From Myxococcales bacterium (GTDB lineage: Bacteria; Myxococcota; Polyangia; Polyangiales; Polyangiaceae): 64,000 bases of DNA. The notes beneath the pieces are model-generated. The model made no database searches, was not told the DNA's origin, and saw only the letters and a list, made by a program, of their open reading frames with translations. Shown here piece after piece: positions 51,580-61,724 of the stretch. Positions within the stretch are counted from its first letter, which is position 1; each line of letters begins with the position of its first letter. The stretch is taken from contig PLXW01000104.1 in the NCBI GenBank assembly GCA_003151595.1, positions 10,825 through 74,824 of the forward strand. The letters run 5' to 3'. The position numbers were made by a program, and so were the translations under genes.

Positions 51580-53894
51580 CGCTTCGTCGCCTCGCGAAAC
51601 GCCGACGCGAGCTCGCGCGCGTCGGGCCGCGCGTGGGGAGCCTCGGCCAGACACTGCGCGATCAACGACGTGATCGTCGCGTCGAGCTCACCGGCGCTGG
51701 CCCGGAGCGGCGCAGGGGTCACGAACGGGCTCCCCTTCACGCGCGTGATCGCCGGCGGCTCCTCGAAGGCCTCTTTGCCGGAGAAGAGCTCGTACGCCAT
51801 CACGCCGAACGCGAACACGTCTGCCGCCGGACGGGCGTGCTTCGCGGCGCCACCGAGCTCCGGCGCCATGTACTTCGGCGTCCCCATCCACGCGCCGGTC
51901 TGCGTGAGGAGCGAGTCGCTCTTGGTGGAGCCAGTGGCCGAGAACGAGGTCGAGATCGAGGAGCCCGTCGTCGAGACCGACGCGCGCGTGACCGTGGGGT
52001 CGTCCTTCGTCGTGGAGATGCTGACCGGCGCGGCCATCGCCGCGATCTTCCGATCGACCGACTCCGACGGCGGCATCATCGACGACAGCGCGGAAGGGGG
52101 CTCGCTCGCCAGGGCGCCGGTGCTCGAGATCCCGAAGTCGGCGAGCATCGCGCGCGGCCGCGACGCGTCGCCCGGCGCGCTCGTCACGAGCACGTTCGCC
52201 GGCTTCAGGTCGCGGTGCACGATCCCGCGCGCGTGGATCGCTTCCAATCCTTCGGCCACCTGCGCCAGCACTTCGACGTTCCACGCCAGCGTGCGCGCGT
52301 GGCCGTAGTGATGCCGGAGCGAGAGCCCCTCGACGAACTCGACGACGAGGAACATGAACCCCTCGTGCGTCACGTCGACGTCGGCGATGCGCACGACGTT
52401 GGGATGATCGAGCTGCGCGATGATCTGCGCTTCGCGCGCGAACCGCGCCATCTCCATCCCGTCGGAGCTCGGGTCGAGCAGCTTCAAGGCCAGGCGCGCG
52501 CCATCGGCGATGCGCGTCACTTCGTACACCTTGCCCGTGGCCCCTTCGCCGACCGCGCGCTCCACGCGGTACGCCTTGGCGACGATCTCGCCCGGCTCGA
52601 GCGCTCGAAGCTCGCTCGGACGCGGCGCGCTGGCCTGTGCGAGAGCCAGCGCCAGCGCGTCCGCACGCGCGCCGACTTGCCGCCGGAGCTCGTCGTTCAG
52701 CCGCGACACGGCGTCGAGGTGCGTCGACAGTTCGGAGTTCAAAGCGTCGGCGCGCGAGAGCGCCGTGTGATGCTCCGTGCTGAGGACCATCGACTGCAGG
52801 ATCGCGACGAGCGCGAGCCCGATGCACGCGCCTCGCAATCCCCCCGCGACCTCTCCGAACCCCGCCCAGGCCACGAGATCCGGGAACCCGAGCACGGCCA
52901 CGCACATCCACGACAGACCGATCACGAGCGCTGCGAGCGATCGCCCGCGCGTGAAGTAGATGCGCGCCGCGATGGGCACCTGGTACGAGACGTTGAGCAC
53001 CGTCATCGCGCACGAGTAGAGCGGCACGACGCGCCCGCCGACGAACGACGTCGGGAACGCCACCGCGACCACGACCGATCCTGCGAGCGCCCATCTCCAG
53101 AAGCGACTCGGCTTGCCGAGCCCGAACTGAACGTGCGTGAACTCGGCGCTGGTGAGCACGCCCAGGGTGAGCAGCACCGGGACGACCGAGTTCTCGTGCG
53201 TCCCGAAGAAGCGCTGCGAGATGCCGTCTTGCAAGATGGCGTAGCCCGCGCCTCCCACGATGCTCTGCAGCGCGAACCATCCGTACGCGACGCGCCGTCG
53301 ATCGCGCACGAAGACGAGCCCGTACGCGAACGCCGTCATCAACGTCACGACGATGCACACGATCCCTTGCGTGCGATTCACCCGCTCGAGCGCGACGAAC
53401 GCGCGGTCTCCTTCGACCGTGTCGCTGAGGCGGGGGACGACGTCGATCCACGCGCTCATCACGTGCGCGTACGTGACGACGAGGACGAGATCGAGCTCCT
53501 CTTGGGCCGACGCTTCGGCGTCGATGCGCCAGCTCGGTTGGTCCGTGTACCCGCGGTACCCCTCGCGCATCTCGTTCGAGAGCCCGACCATCTCGACGCC
53601 GTTCACGAGCAGCTGTGCGCGCGCATGAAGAAACGGAAACGCCAGCGTCAGTCGCTCACCGCGCAGCGAAGGCGGGAGCACCACGTGCGCGTGGAGCATG
53701 TACTCGCAGTTGGCGTGCGGCAGATCGCGATCGAGGCGCGCGGGGAGCGTGATCTGCCGCGAGGCTCCGTCGGGCGCGACGAACGTCCACTCGCGGATCG
53801 CGAGCACGTGCTCGTCGGCGCTCGCGCATCCTGAGAGCGCGAAGAGCGCGAAAGCCGTGAAGGCTAGGATCGCAATTCGAACGAGACCGCGCAC
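51573..53894 (-). CDS. 7TMR-DISM-type receptor Ser/Thr protein kinase
   Basis: The protein has 773 residues from a GTG start. A lipoprotein signal (LSGC, Cys23) is followed by a jelly-roll extracellular domain (about 25-165) like the DISM sensor domain, then seven membrane helices (about 170-375), a coiled coil (375-425), and a Ser/Thr kinase domain (about 440-773) with GEGATGKVYEV, LALKLL, HRDLKPAN (His near 558), DFG near 585 and APE near 675. The activation segment holds an insert of about 60 Ser/Thr-rich residues, which could be an autophosphorylation switch. DISM domains usually serve histidine kinases or cyclases. Confidence 0.9.
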   Translation of the reverse strand: MRGLVRIAILAFTAFALFALSGCASADEHVLAIREWTFVAPDGASRQITLPARLDRDLPHANCEYMLHAHVVLPPSLRGERLTLAFPFLHARAQLLVNGVEMVGLSNEMREGYRGYTDQPSWRIDAEASAQEELDLVLVVTYAHVMSAWIDVVPRLSDTVEGDRAFVALERVNRTQGIVCIVVTLMTAFAYGLVFVRDRRRVAYGWFALQSIVGGAGYAILQDGISQRFFGTHENSVVPVLLTLGVLTSAEFTHVQFGLGKPSRFWRWALAGSVVVAVAFPTSFVGGRVVPLYSCAMTVLNVSYQVPIAARIYFTRGRSLAALVIGLSWMCVAVLGFPDLVAWAGFGEVAGGLRGACIGLALVAILQSMVLSTEHHTALSRADALNSELSTHLDAVSRLNDELRRQVGARADALALALAQASAPRPSELRALEPGEIVAKAYRVERAVGEGATGKVYEVTRIADGARLALKLLDPSSDGMEMARFAREAQIIAQLDHPNVVRIADVDVTHEGFMFLVVEFVEGLSLRHHYGHARTLAWNVEVLAQVAEGLEAIHARGIVHRDLKPANVLVTSAPGDASRPRAMLADFGISSTGALASEPPSALSSMMPPSESVDRKIAAMAAPVSISTTKDDPTVTRASVSTTGSSISTSFSATGSTKSDSLLTQTGAWMGTPKYMAPELGGAAKHARPAADVFAFGVMAYELFSGKEAFEEPPAITRVKGSPFVTPAPLRASAGELDATITSLIAQCLAEAPHARPDARELASAFREATKRY

Positions 53895-53937
53895 GATGCG
53901 AGAGAGCGTATTCGCAAAACGCGAAGCCTGGGCGAGC

Positions 53938-54195
53938 TCACTCCACCTTCGTCTTCAACGTATCGACCGCATGGACCGGCGCCATGTCGCCCTTCATCAA
54001 GTGGGCGATCGCGCCGTAGACCATGCGCTGGCTCTCGAGCGTGCTCTTTCCGGCGAACGCCGACGACGTGACGGCGATGGTGTAGTGCCCGCCCCCTCCG
54101 CTCACCTCGACCTTGGCGCCGGCGATGGCGTCGCCGATCGACTTGGCGATCGCCTCGTTCACGGAACCTTTGAAGTCGGTGGGATGGTCGGACAC
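53938..54195 (-). CDS. BolA-family protein
   Basis: The protein has 85 residues from a GTG with a GAAGGAG ribosome site. It has the BolA fold, alpha1-beta-beta-alpha2-alpha3-beta: SIGDAIAGAKVEVSGGGGHYTIAV, STLESQRMVYGAIAHLM. BolA proteins bind a 2Fe-2S cluster jointly with a monothiol glutaredoxin and regulate iron or stress responses. Its neighbour, 44 bases upstream in the same direction, is such a glutaredoxin fused to other domains, supporting the pairing. Confidence 0.9.
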   Translation of the reverse strand: MSDHPTDFKGSVNEAIAKSIGDAIAGAKVEVSGGGGHYTIAVTSSAFAGKSTLESQRMVYGAIAHLMKGDMAPVHAVDTLKTKVE

Positions 54196-54239
54196 GGGAG
54201 CTCCTTCGAGAGAGAAAAGTCGGGGACGCGCGATCGCGA

Positions 54240-55163
54240 TCAGTAGCGCGGGACGGCCGGATCGACGTCCTGCGACCACGCTTCGATTCCCCCTTCGAGG
54301 TTGTACACGCGCGTGAAGCCGACGCGGATCGCTTCTTCCGCCGCGGCGCGGCTCCGGATCCCGTGGTGGCACTGGAAGACGATGGCCGTCGTCTTCGGGA
54401 GCCCCTCGAGCCGCGCCACCCCGTCTGGATCGAGCGGGCGCGCCTTCGCGATCGAGGCGCGCTTGCGCTCCACCTCGGGGCGGACGTCGAACAGCTCGAC
54501 GACTTCGCCGCTCTCGAGCATGCGCGCCAGCTCCTTCGCCGCGAGCGGGCGAACGCGCACCGGCTCCTTCGGGTTGTCGATCTTGAAGCCCCCCTTGGGG
54601 CCGGCGACGAAATCGATCGTCGTCCCATCGACGCGCTTGGCGCTCGCGCGATCGACGAGGATCGAGAGCCCCGCCGACTCGACCACGAAGTCTCCGTCCT
54701 TCTTCGTATCGAAGAACAGGTCGTTCTCGAACTTGGGGCTCACTTCCAGGCGGAGCATCTCGCCCGAGACCTCGGCCGCGGCCTTCGCGATCTCGGCCGC
54801 CGCACCAGGAGTGAGCGTGATCGACGGCGCCGGGACAGGACCGACGGCCGTGCCCACCAGCTTCTGAAGCTCGCCCGAGGCGTACATCTCTTTGACGATG
54901 TCGCAGCCACCGACGAACTGACCTTTGACGTAGAGCTGCGGGATCGTCGGCCAGCTCGAGAACTCCTTGATGCCGTCGCGCAGCGCGGGATCCGCGAGCA
55001 CGTTCACGGTCTCGTACGCCGGCGCCACCTCCTCCAGGATCTGGATCACTTGCGCCGAGAAGCCGCACGCCGGTGCGCCACGATCGCCTTTCATGAAGAG
55101 GAGCACGGGGTTCGTCGTGACGAGCGATTGGAGCTGAGCGCGAAGGGGATCCGGGAGGGTCAT
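54240..55163 (-). CDS. Monothiol glutaredoxin-IscA-like-rhodanese fusion
   Basis: The protein has 307 residues from the ATG at 55163. Domain 1 (about 1-110) is a Grx4-type monothiol glutaredoxin with CGFS (Cys33) and FSSWPTIPQLYVKGQFVGGCDI. Domain 2 (about 113-195) has the A-type iron-sulfur carrier fold (ITLTPGAAAEIAKAAAE, VDGTTIDFVAGPKGGFKIDNP) but lacks the family's three cysteines. Domain 3 (about 200-300) is a rhodanese with the active Cys265 in QCHHGIRSR. The set suggests iron-sulfur cluster delivery with a sulfur-transfer step. It pairs with BolA. Confidence 0.9.
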   Translation of the reverse strand: MTLPDPLRAQLQSLVTTNPVLLFMKGDRGAPACGFSAQVIQILEEVAPAYETVNVLADPALRDGIKEFSSWPTIPQLYVKGQFVGGCDIVKEMYASGELQKLVGTAVGPVPAPSITLTPGAAAEIAKAAAEVSGEMLRLEVSPKFENDLFFDTKKDGDFVVESAGLSILVDRASAKRVDGTTIDFVAGPKGGFKIDNPKEPVRVRPLAAKELARMLESGEVVELFDVRPEVERKRASIAKARPLDPDGVARLEGLPKTTAIVFQCHHGIRSRAAAEEAIRVGFTRVYNLEGGIEAWSQDVDPAVPRY

Positions 55164-55233
55164 GGCGGACAAGGCAATGGCCTTTGCTCGCCTTCTCGTC
55201 AAGCGCGCTCACGCCTCCGCCCTCGCGTCTTCG

Positions 55234-56694
55234 TCAGAAGATGTGGTTGAAGTTCAGGTAGAGGCCGGTCCCTTCCTCGCTCACGCCGAAGTCCGCCATG
55301 ATGATCGTGGCTTCGTTCCAGGCGATGCGAAGGCCGCCGCCTTGCGTGCGCTTCCAGCCGCCGAACGTCGTCTGCGTCACGTTGTCGAACACCCGACCGA
55401 TGTCCATGAACGGCACCGCCATGAGCCCGAACCCTTGCCCCAGCGCGCGGAACTTCACGAACGTCCAGCGCACTTCGTAGTTCGTGAGCACGATGACCGG
55501 CCCCACGAACCGGTTCTGCGTGAAGCCGCGCAGCGTGCGGAAGCCGCCGAGGCCGGCGTGGTTGTCGTCGATGAAGGGGAGGGTCTCTTGCGAGTAGAAG
55601 GGCGTGCCCGTCGTCTGGATCTCGTAGAGGCCGCGTGCGGCGAGCACGAGGTCGGCGACCTTCGGGATCGGGCTGTAGAAGCCGCGCACCGAGAGCATCG
55701 CGCGCACGTAGTCGAAGTTGGAGCCGAGGGCGCGGGTCGCGAGCTCGGTGGAGAGCTCGGTGTACACACCGCTGTTCGGATCGGGCTCGAAGTCGCGCGT
55801 GTCGATCGAGAGCGCGAGTCGGAGCACGTTGTCGAAGCCGCCGTTGCACCCGAGCACGCGATGCGCCGCGCAGTCGGCCGCGAGGAACGTGGTCGCCTCG
55901 CGCGCTTGCACGGTGGACCCGTTGGCTGCGGTCGCGTCGGTCTGCGTCCCCGAATAATCGGTGATGCGTGCATACGAGAAGCCGAGTCCGATGAACGGCC
56001 GCACGACGCCGCCGAGCAGCAGCCGCTCGACCCCGAGCTGCAACGTCGGCCGCTGGAAGCCGAACAAGTTGTAGAGCGCATACGTCTCGCCACCGGGTTG
56101 AACGGCGCTCGTCGCGCGACCGTAGGCGCTCGCGCTGTTGAACGTCATGCCCGGTTGCCCCGGAAATGAGAGCGGTGCGAGGCTGCGCGTGCCCACTCCG
56201 AAATAGGGCCAGGCGTTCGCCGCTTCGTATTCGAGCGTCGCGCGGAACCGCCAGAGCGGCCCGAAGAGGCTCGGCGCGTCGTAGTCGATGAGCTGATCCT
56301 GCGCGCCCGCGGTGCTGATGAAGGCCTGGACGATCAGGCGATGCAGGTACGGCGTGTACGCGAAGAGCGGGTCGGTCCGATATCCGTCGAAGTAATAGTA
56401 GAGGCGCCCGCCGAACCCGAAGAGCGTGTTCGGGTCGTAGTTGAAGATCGGGAGCCCGGTGAAATAGCCCCCTTCGTTCTTGCGCGCGTAGTCGTCGTTT
56501 CCGAGCCGCTGCTTCTGCCCTAGGCCCGCGGGGGCAGCGGACGTGACAGGCGCGAGCGACATGTCCTCCGGCGGGATCAGCGCCTCACGCGGGTCTTCGG
56601 CATGCGCGCTCCGCGTCGGCAGGAGCGTGGCGACGACGAGAGACGCGAGCGCGATGGTCCGGATGAATCGGAGCGCCAATGGCGCGCCTCGCAA
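55234..56694 (-). CDS. Outer-membrane D15/BamA-like surface antigen
   Basis: The protein has 486 residues from a TTG at 56694. The GAGGAG ribosome site lies at the end of the OPT transporter gene, six bases before the TTG. A signal peptide ends AHAED. The barrel (about 70-486) has aromatic-rich strands, a GGRLYYYFDGY opening, and GGFRTLRGFTQNRF, which resembles the RGY/F motif of Omp85-family barrels, and ends NFNHIF. There are no POTRA domains. Members export or anchor surface material; the substrate is unknown. Confidence 0.88.
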   Translation of the reverse strand: MRGAPLALRFIRTIALASLVVATLLPTRSAHAEDPREALIPPEDMSLAPVTSAAPAGLGQKQRLGNDDYARKNEGGYFTGLPIFNYDPNTLFGFGGRLYYYFDGYRTDPLFAYTPYLHRLIVQAFISTAGAQDQLIDYDAPSLFGPLWRFRATLEYEAANAWPYFGVGTRSLAPLSFPGQPGMTFNSASAYGRATSAVQPGGETYALYNLFGFQRPTLQLGVERLLLGGVVRPFIGLGFSYARITDYSGTQTDATAANGSTVQAREATTFLAADCAAHRVLGCNGGFDNVLRLALSIDTRDFEPDPNSGVYTELSTELATRALGSNFDYVRAMLSVRGFYSPIPKVADLVLAARGLYEIQTTGTPFYSQETLPFIDDNHAGLGGFRTLRGFTQNRFVGPVIVLTNYEVRWTFVKFRALGQGFGLMAVPFMDIGRVFDNVTQTTFGGWKRTQGGGLRIAWNEATIIMADFGVSEEGTGLYLNFNHIF

Positions 56695-56697
56695 GAC

Positions 56698-58731
<2,034 letters not shown>

Positions 58732-58807
58732 GGGGGCGCGAGGTTACCCCGGCGGTGCAGCCCGAGTCACCTCATGCGCCCTCACGCGCGAGCGGGTCGT
58801 CGGAGAG

Positions 58808-59467
58808 CTACCGCCGATGACCGCCGCCGCCACGCGCGCCACCACCCCAGTGTCCCGGGTGCCCGCCGCCGTATCCCCCGTGGACGACGACCCTGCCGCG
58901 GTAGGGGGCGTGACCGCCGAGGTGAACGAACACGTGTGGCCCTGCGACCCAACCTCCGCGCCACCCGACGGGGTGCCAGGGGCGACGGACCCAGACTCCA
59001 TAGTGATAGGCGCCGGCGCCCCACGGCGAGATGTACCAATTCCAACCATAGGTCGGGGTGTACAGATACGAATAAGGTACCCCTTCTTCCGCCGCGCTCG
59101 TCGCGCCTGCGGGGACCCAAATCCAGCCATACTCGGTCGTGAACACCCACTGCCCGGTCGGATAGGAATAGACCCACTGCGCCGCGGGCGGGGGCGCCTC
59201 CTGCGGTTGTTGATAGACGACTTGCGGTTGCTGCGGCTGCTGCGCCTGTCCCGCTTGCCCGTCAGGTTGCGCTTGCGGAGCCGGCTGCGCGGGGACGACC
59301 GTCTGCGGCGCTGCGGCTTGCGGCGGAGGGGCCGTGGGGGGCGTCGGGGGAGCTTCGGCCGGGGCGGCGGGCTGCGGTTGCGGCGCAGGCTGCTCCTGCG
59401 CGAAGGCCGTGCCGCCGAGGGCGAAAACGAGTGCGAAAGGAGCGACGCGGCCCATCAATGCTTTCAT
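58808..59467 (-). CDS. Pro/Gln-rich secreted protein with aromatic GYW core
   Basis: The protein has 219 residues from the ATG at 59467. A signal peptide ends TAFAQEQ. Residues about 25-95 are Pro/Gln/Ala-rich. The core (about 98-165) is WVYSYPTGQWVFTTEYGWIWVP and YGWNWYISPWG, aromatic repeats that resemble YXWGXW-type secreted proteins. The end is Gly/His-rich. Not assigned to an enzyme. It is probably a cell-envelope component. Confidence 0.82.
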   Translation of the reverse strand: MKALMGRVAPFALVFALGGTAFAQEQPAPQPQPAAPAEAPPTPPTAPPPQAAAPQTVVPAQPAPQAQPDGQAGQAQQPQQPQVVYQQPQEAPPPAAQWVYSYPTGQWVFTTEYGWIWVPAGATSAAEEGVPYSYLYTPTYGWNWYISPWGAGAYHYGVWVRRPWHPVGWRGGWVAGPHVFVHLGGHAPYRGRVVVHGGYGGGHPGHWGGGARGGGGHRR

Positions 59468-59544
59468 GTCTCTGACCTCGCCTCGAAGATAAGCACGAGC
59501 TGGACCAGCGCTAATTGCGGCCTGATTGCTCGCTGCAATGAGCG

Positions 59545-59567
59545 GGTGCGAGACGAACGTTCGCACC
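59545..59567. other. Hairpin downstream of the REC-GAF-kinase gene
   Basis: GGTGCGA (59545-59551) pairs with TCGCACC (59561-59567), with a 9-base loop, in the 178-base gap after the minus-strand sensor kinase. No T-run follows, so it is only a possible terminator. Nothing else is seen in the gap. Confidence 0.35.
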
Positions 59568-59645
59568 GATCGCGCCGCAGGCGGACGTACGGGGCACTCT
59601 TGCGTCCCCCGAACGGCTCGCCGGCGACCGCGGTGGCAAGACGCC

Positions 59646-61697
59646 CTACGACACCTTCGCGGCGCGCGCCGCGTGGAGCATCCCTTTGGAGTCGTTGCTC
59701 CGGAGGGGCAACACGACGACGAACTCCGAGCCCGCGCCGAGCTCGCTCGTCACGGCGATGTGCCCGCCCGAGGCCTCGACGACCCGCTGCGCGATCCACA
59801 GGCCAAGACCGAAGCCGCCATACTCGCGCGCCGACACCGCCCGCTCGAACCGACCGAAGATGGTGGCCTGCTTGGACGCCGCGATACCAATGCCGCGATC
59901 ACGCACGACGATCCGAGCGTCGTTCTCCTCGGCGCCGATTTCGATGTCGATGGGTTTCCCATCCCCATATTTGATCGCATTGGTGATGAGGTTGGTGATC
60001 AATTGTTCGATCCGCAGCGGATCGAGGTACGCCCGAATCTCCGTACCGTGCAATCGCAGCGTGCTGCCATGCTCGTTGGTCGCGAAGCGCTCGACGATCT
60101 TCACGGCGATTTCGTGCAGGTCCAGCCACTCCGGTTCGAGCTCGAGTCGGCCTCCGGTGATCTTCGAGACGTCGAGGAGCTGCTCGATGAGCCCGTTCAT
60201 CCGGTCGACCTGACGATCCACGAAGGCCAGCTTCTCCCGGAGCGCCGCGGCGTCGAGCGGGAGTCGCTTGCGCATGACCCCCAGGTGGAGCTTCAACGGG
60301 GTCAGCGGAGTTCGGAGCTCGTGCGATGCGATCGAGAGGAACTCGTCACGAATGCGAACCGCGTCCTGCGCTCTCCGATAGAGATCCGCATTCTCGATCG
60401 CCATGGCCAGGCGGAGCGCGAGCTCGCGCGTGAGCGACGAGTGACTCGCGTCGTCGAGCGTGCGCGAAGCGCTCCTGGAGACGAGGGTGAGGTTGCCGAC
60501 CTTCGCCTCGCGCCAACGAAGCGGAACGACCACGGTTCGATCGTCGCCGATAGGCTTCTCCGGCACCTCGTCCCCGGCAGCCGCGATCCGGGACCACGCA
60601 CCATCCGATCCGACGACGTCGATCGTGCAGCCGTCGGCGAGTCGCGGCACGATCATCCGCGCGACGGTGCCGAACGTCTTTTCGATCTCGAGAGAGGCGG
60701 AGAGAGCGACCCCGATCTCGGCCAGGAAGCGCTGCCGAGCCTCGCTCTGTTCGATGTGTTTGCGCGAGCGCACACGCTCGACGGCGGACGCTGCGCGCGC
60801 CGCCACGGCGGTGAAGAGCCGCGTCTCGCTCGCGGCGAAATCCCCGGCGCCCACCGAGCCGATGATCGCCACACCACAGACCTCGCCGTCGTCGACGAGC
60901 GGCACGCCGAGGAGCCCGCGAATGCCCCGCGCTCGGATCCAAGGCGTCTCCATCAGCAGCGAAGTAGACGCTGCGGTCAGATAGAGAGCTTCGTGCGTGG
61001 CGGCGATCGTCCCGGCGAAGCCCTCGCCTACGACGGCGTCGAAGCAAGTCACGGCGTCTTCGTCGATGCCGATCGAGGCGCGCGTCTTCAATGTGTTCCC
61101 CTCGCGCAGCAAGATGACCGCGCAGTCGACCGAGTCGACGGCGTCGATCACCACGTCGAGGAGCGTGCGGAGAAACACGTCGAGGTCGGTGCTCTTGAGG
61201 GCGGCCGTGGCGATGCGCTCGAACGCCACGAGCTGTCGCATCGCTTCGTCACGCTCTCGCGTACGCGCCGTCACTTGCTCACGCCGAAGCTTCTCGCGCT
61301 GGTTGAAGAGATCGACGAACGAGCGCACCCGGGCGCGCAGGACGTCCGGGTCGAACGGCTTCAGCAGGTAGTCGGCGCCACCGACTTCGTACCCCGTCCG
61401 CGCGTAGCGCGCCTCGCGGTGGATGGCCGTGAGGAAGATGATCGGTGTCTCGCGCCCCCCCGTCGTGCGACGCAGCCGCCGCGCGACCTCGAACCCGTCC
61501 ATCTCCGGCATCTGCACGTCGAGCAGGATCAGCGCGAACTGCCGCTCCGTCGCCCGGGCGATCGCCTCCGCGCCCGACTGCGCGCGCACGGTCTTGACTC
61601 CCAAGGGGTTGAGGACCGCCTCGAGGGCCAACAGGTTCGCCGGCACATCGTCGACGATGAGTACGGCGCCGCCAGAGAATTGTTCCTGTTCACCCAC
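59646..61697 (-). CDS. Receiver-GAF-histidine kinase hybrid
   Basis: The protein has 683 residues from a GTG with an AAGGAG ribosome site. The receiver (about 10-130) has acidic Asp16-Asp17 and phosphoacceptor Asp60 (ILLDVQMPEMDG). Two GAF-like domains follow (about 160-310 and 325-440), then HisKA ([12 protein letters not shown], His near 460) and HATPase with NAIKYGDGKP, DRGIGI and GGFGLGLWI. No membrane segment, so it is a cytosolic signal integrator. It is 27 bases downstream of the next sensor kinase, whose phosphotransfer partner it may be. Confidence 0.93.
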   Translation of the reverse strand: MGEQEQFSGGAVLIVDDVPANLLALEAVLNPLGVKTVRAQSGAEAIARATERQFALILLDVQMPEMDGFEVARRLRRTTGGRETPIIFLTAIHREARYARTGYEVGGADYLLKPFDPDVLRARVRSFVDLFNQREKLRREQVTARTRERDEAMRQLVAFERIATAALKSTDLDVFLRTLLDVVIDAVDSVDCAVILLREGNTLKTRASIGIDEDAVTCFDAVVGEGFAGTIAATHEALYLTAASTSLLMETPWIRARGIRGLLGVPLVDDGEVCGVAIIGSVGAGDFAASETRLFTAVAARAASAVERVRSRKHIEQSEARQRFLAEIGVALSASLEIEKTFGTVARMIVPRLADGCTIDVVGSDGAWSRIAAAGDEVPEKPIGDDRTVVVPLRWREAKVGNLTLVSRSASRTLDDASHSSLTRELALRLAMAIENADLYRRAQDAVRIRDEFLSIASHELRTPLTPLKLHLGVMRKRLPLDAAALREKLAFVDRQVDRMNGLIEQLLDVSKITGGRLELEPEWLDLHEIAVKIVERFATNEHGSTLRLHGTEIRAYLDPLRIEQLITNLITNAIKYGDGKPIDIEIGAEENDARIVVRDRGIGIAASKQATIFGRFERAVSAREYGGFGLGLWIAQRVVEASGGHIAVTSELGAGSEFVVVLPLRSNDSKGMLHAARAAKVS

Positions 61698-61724
61698 GGT
61701 TGCTCCTTTAAACCACTGTGAAAG

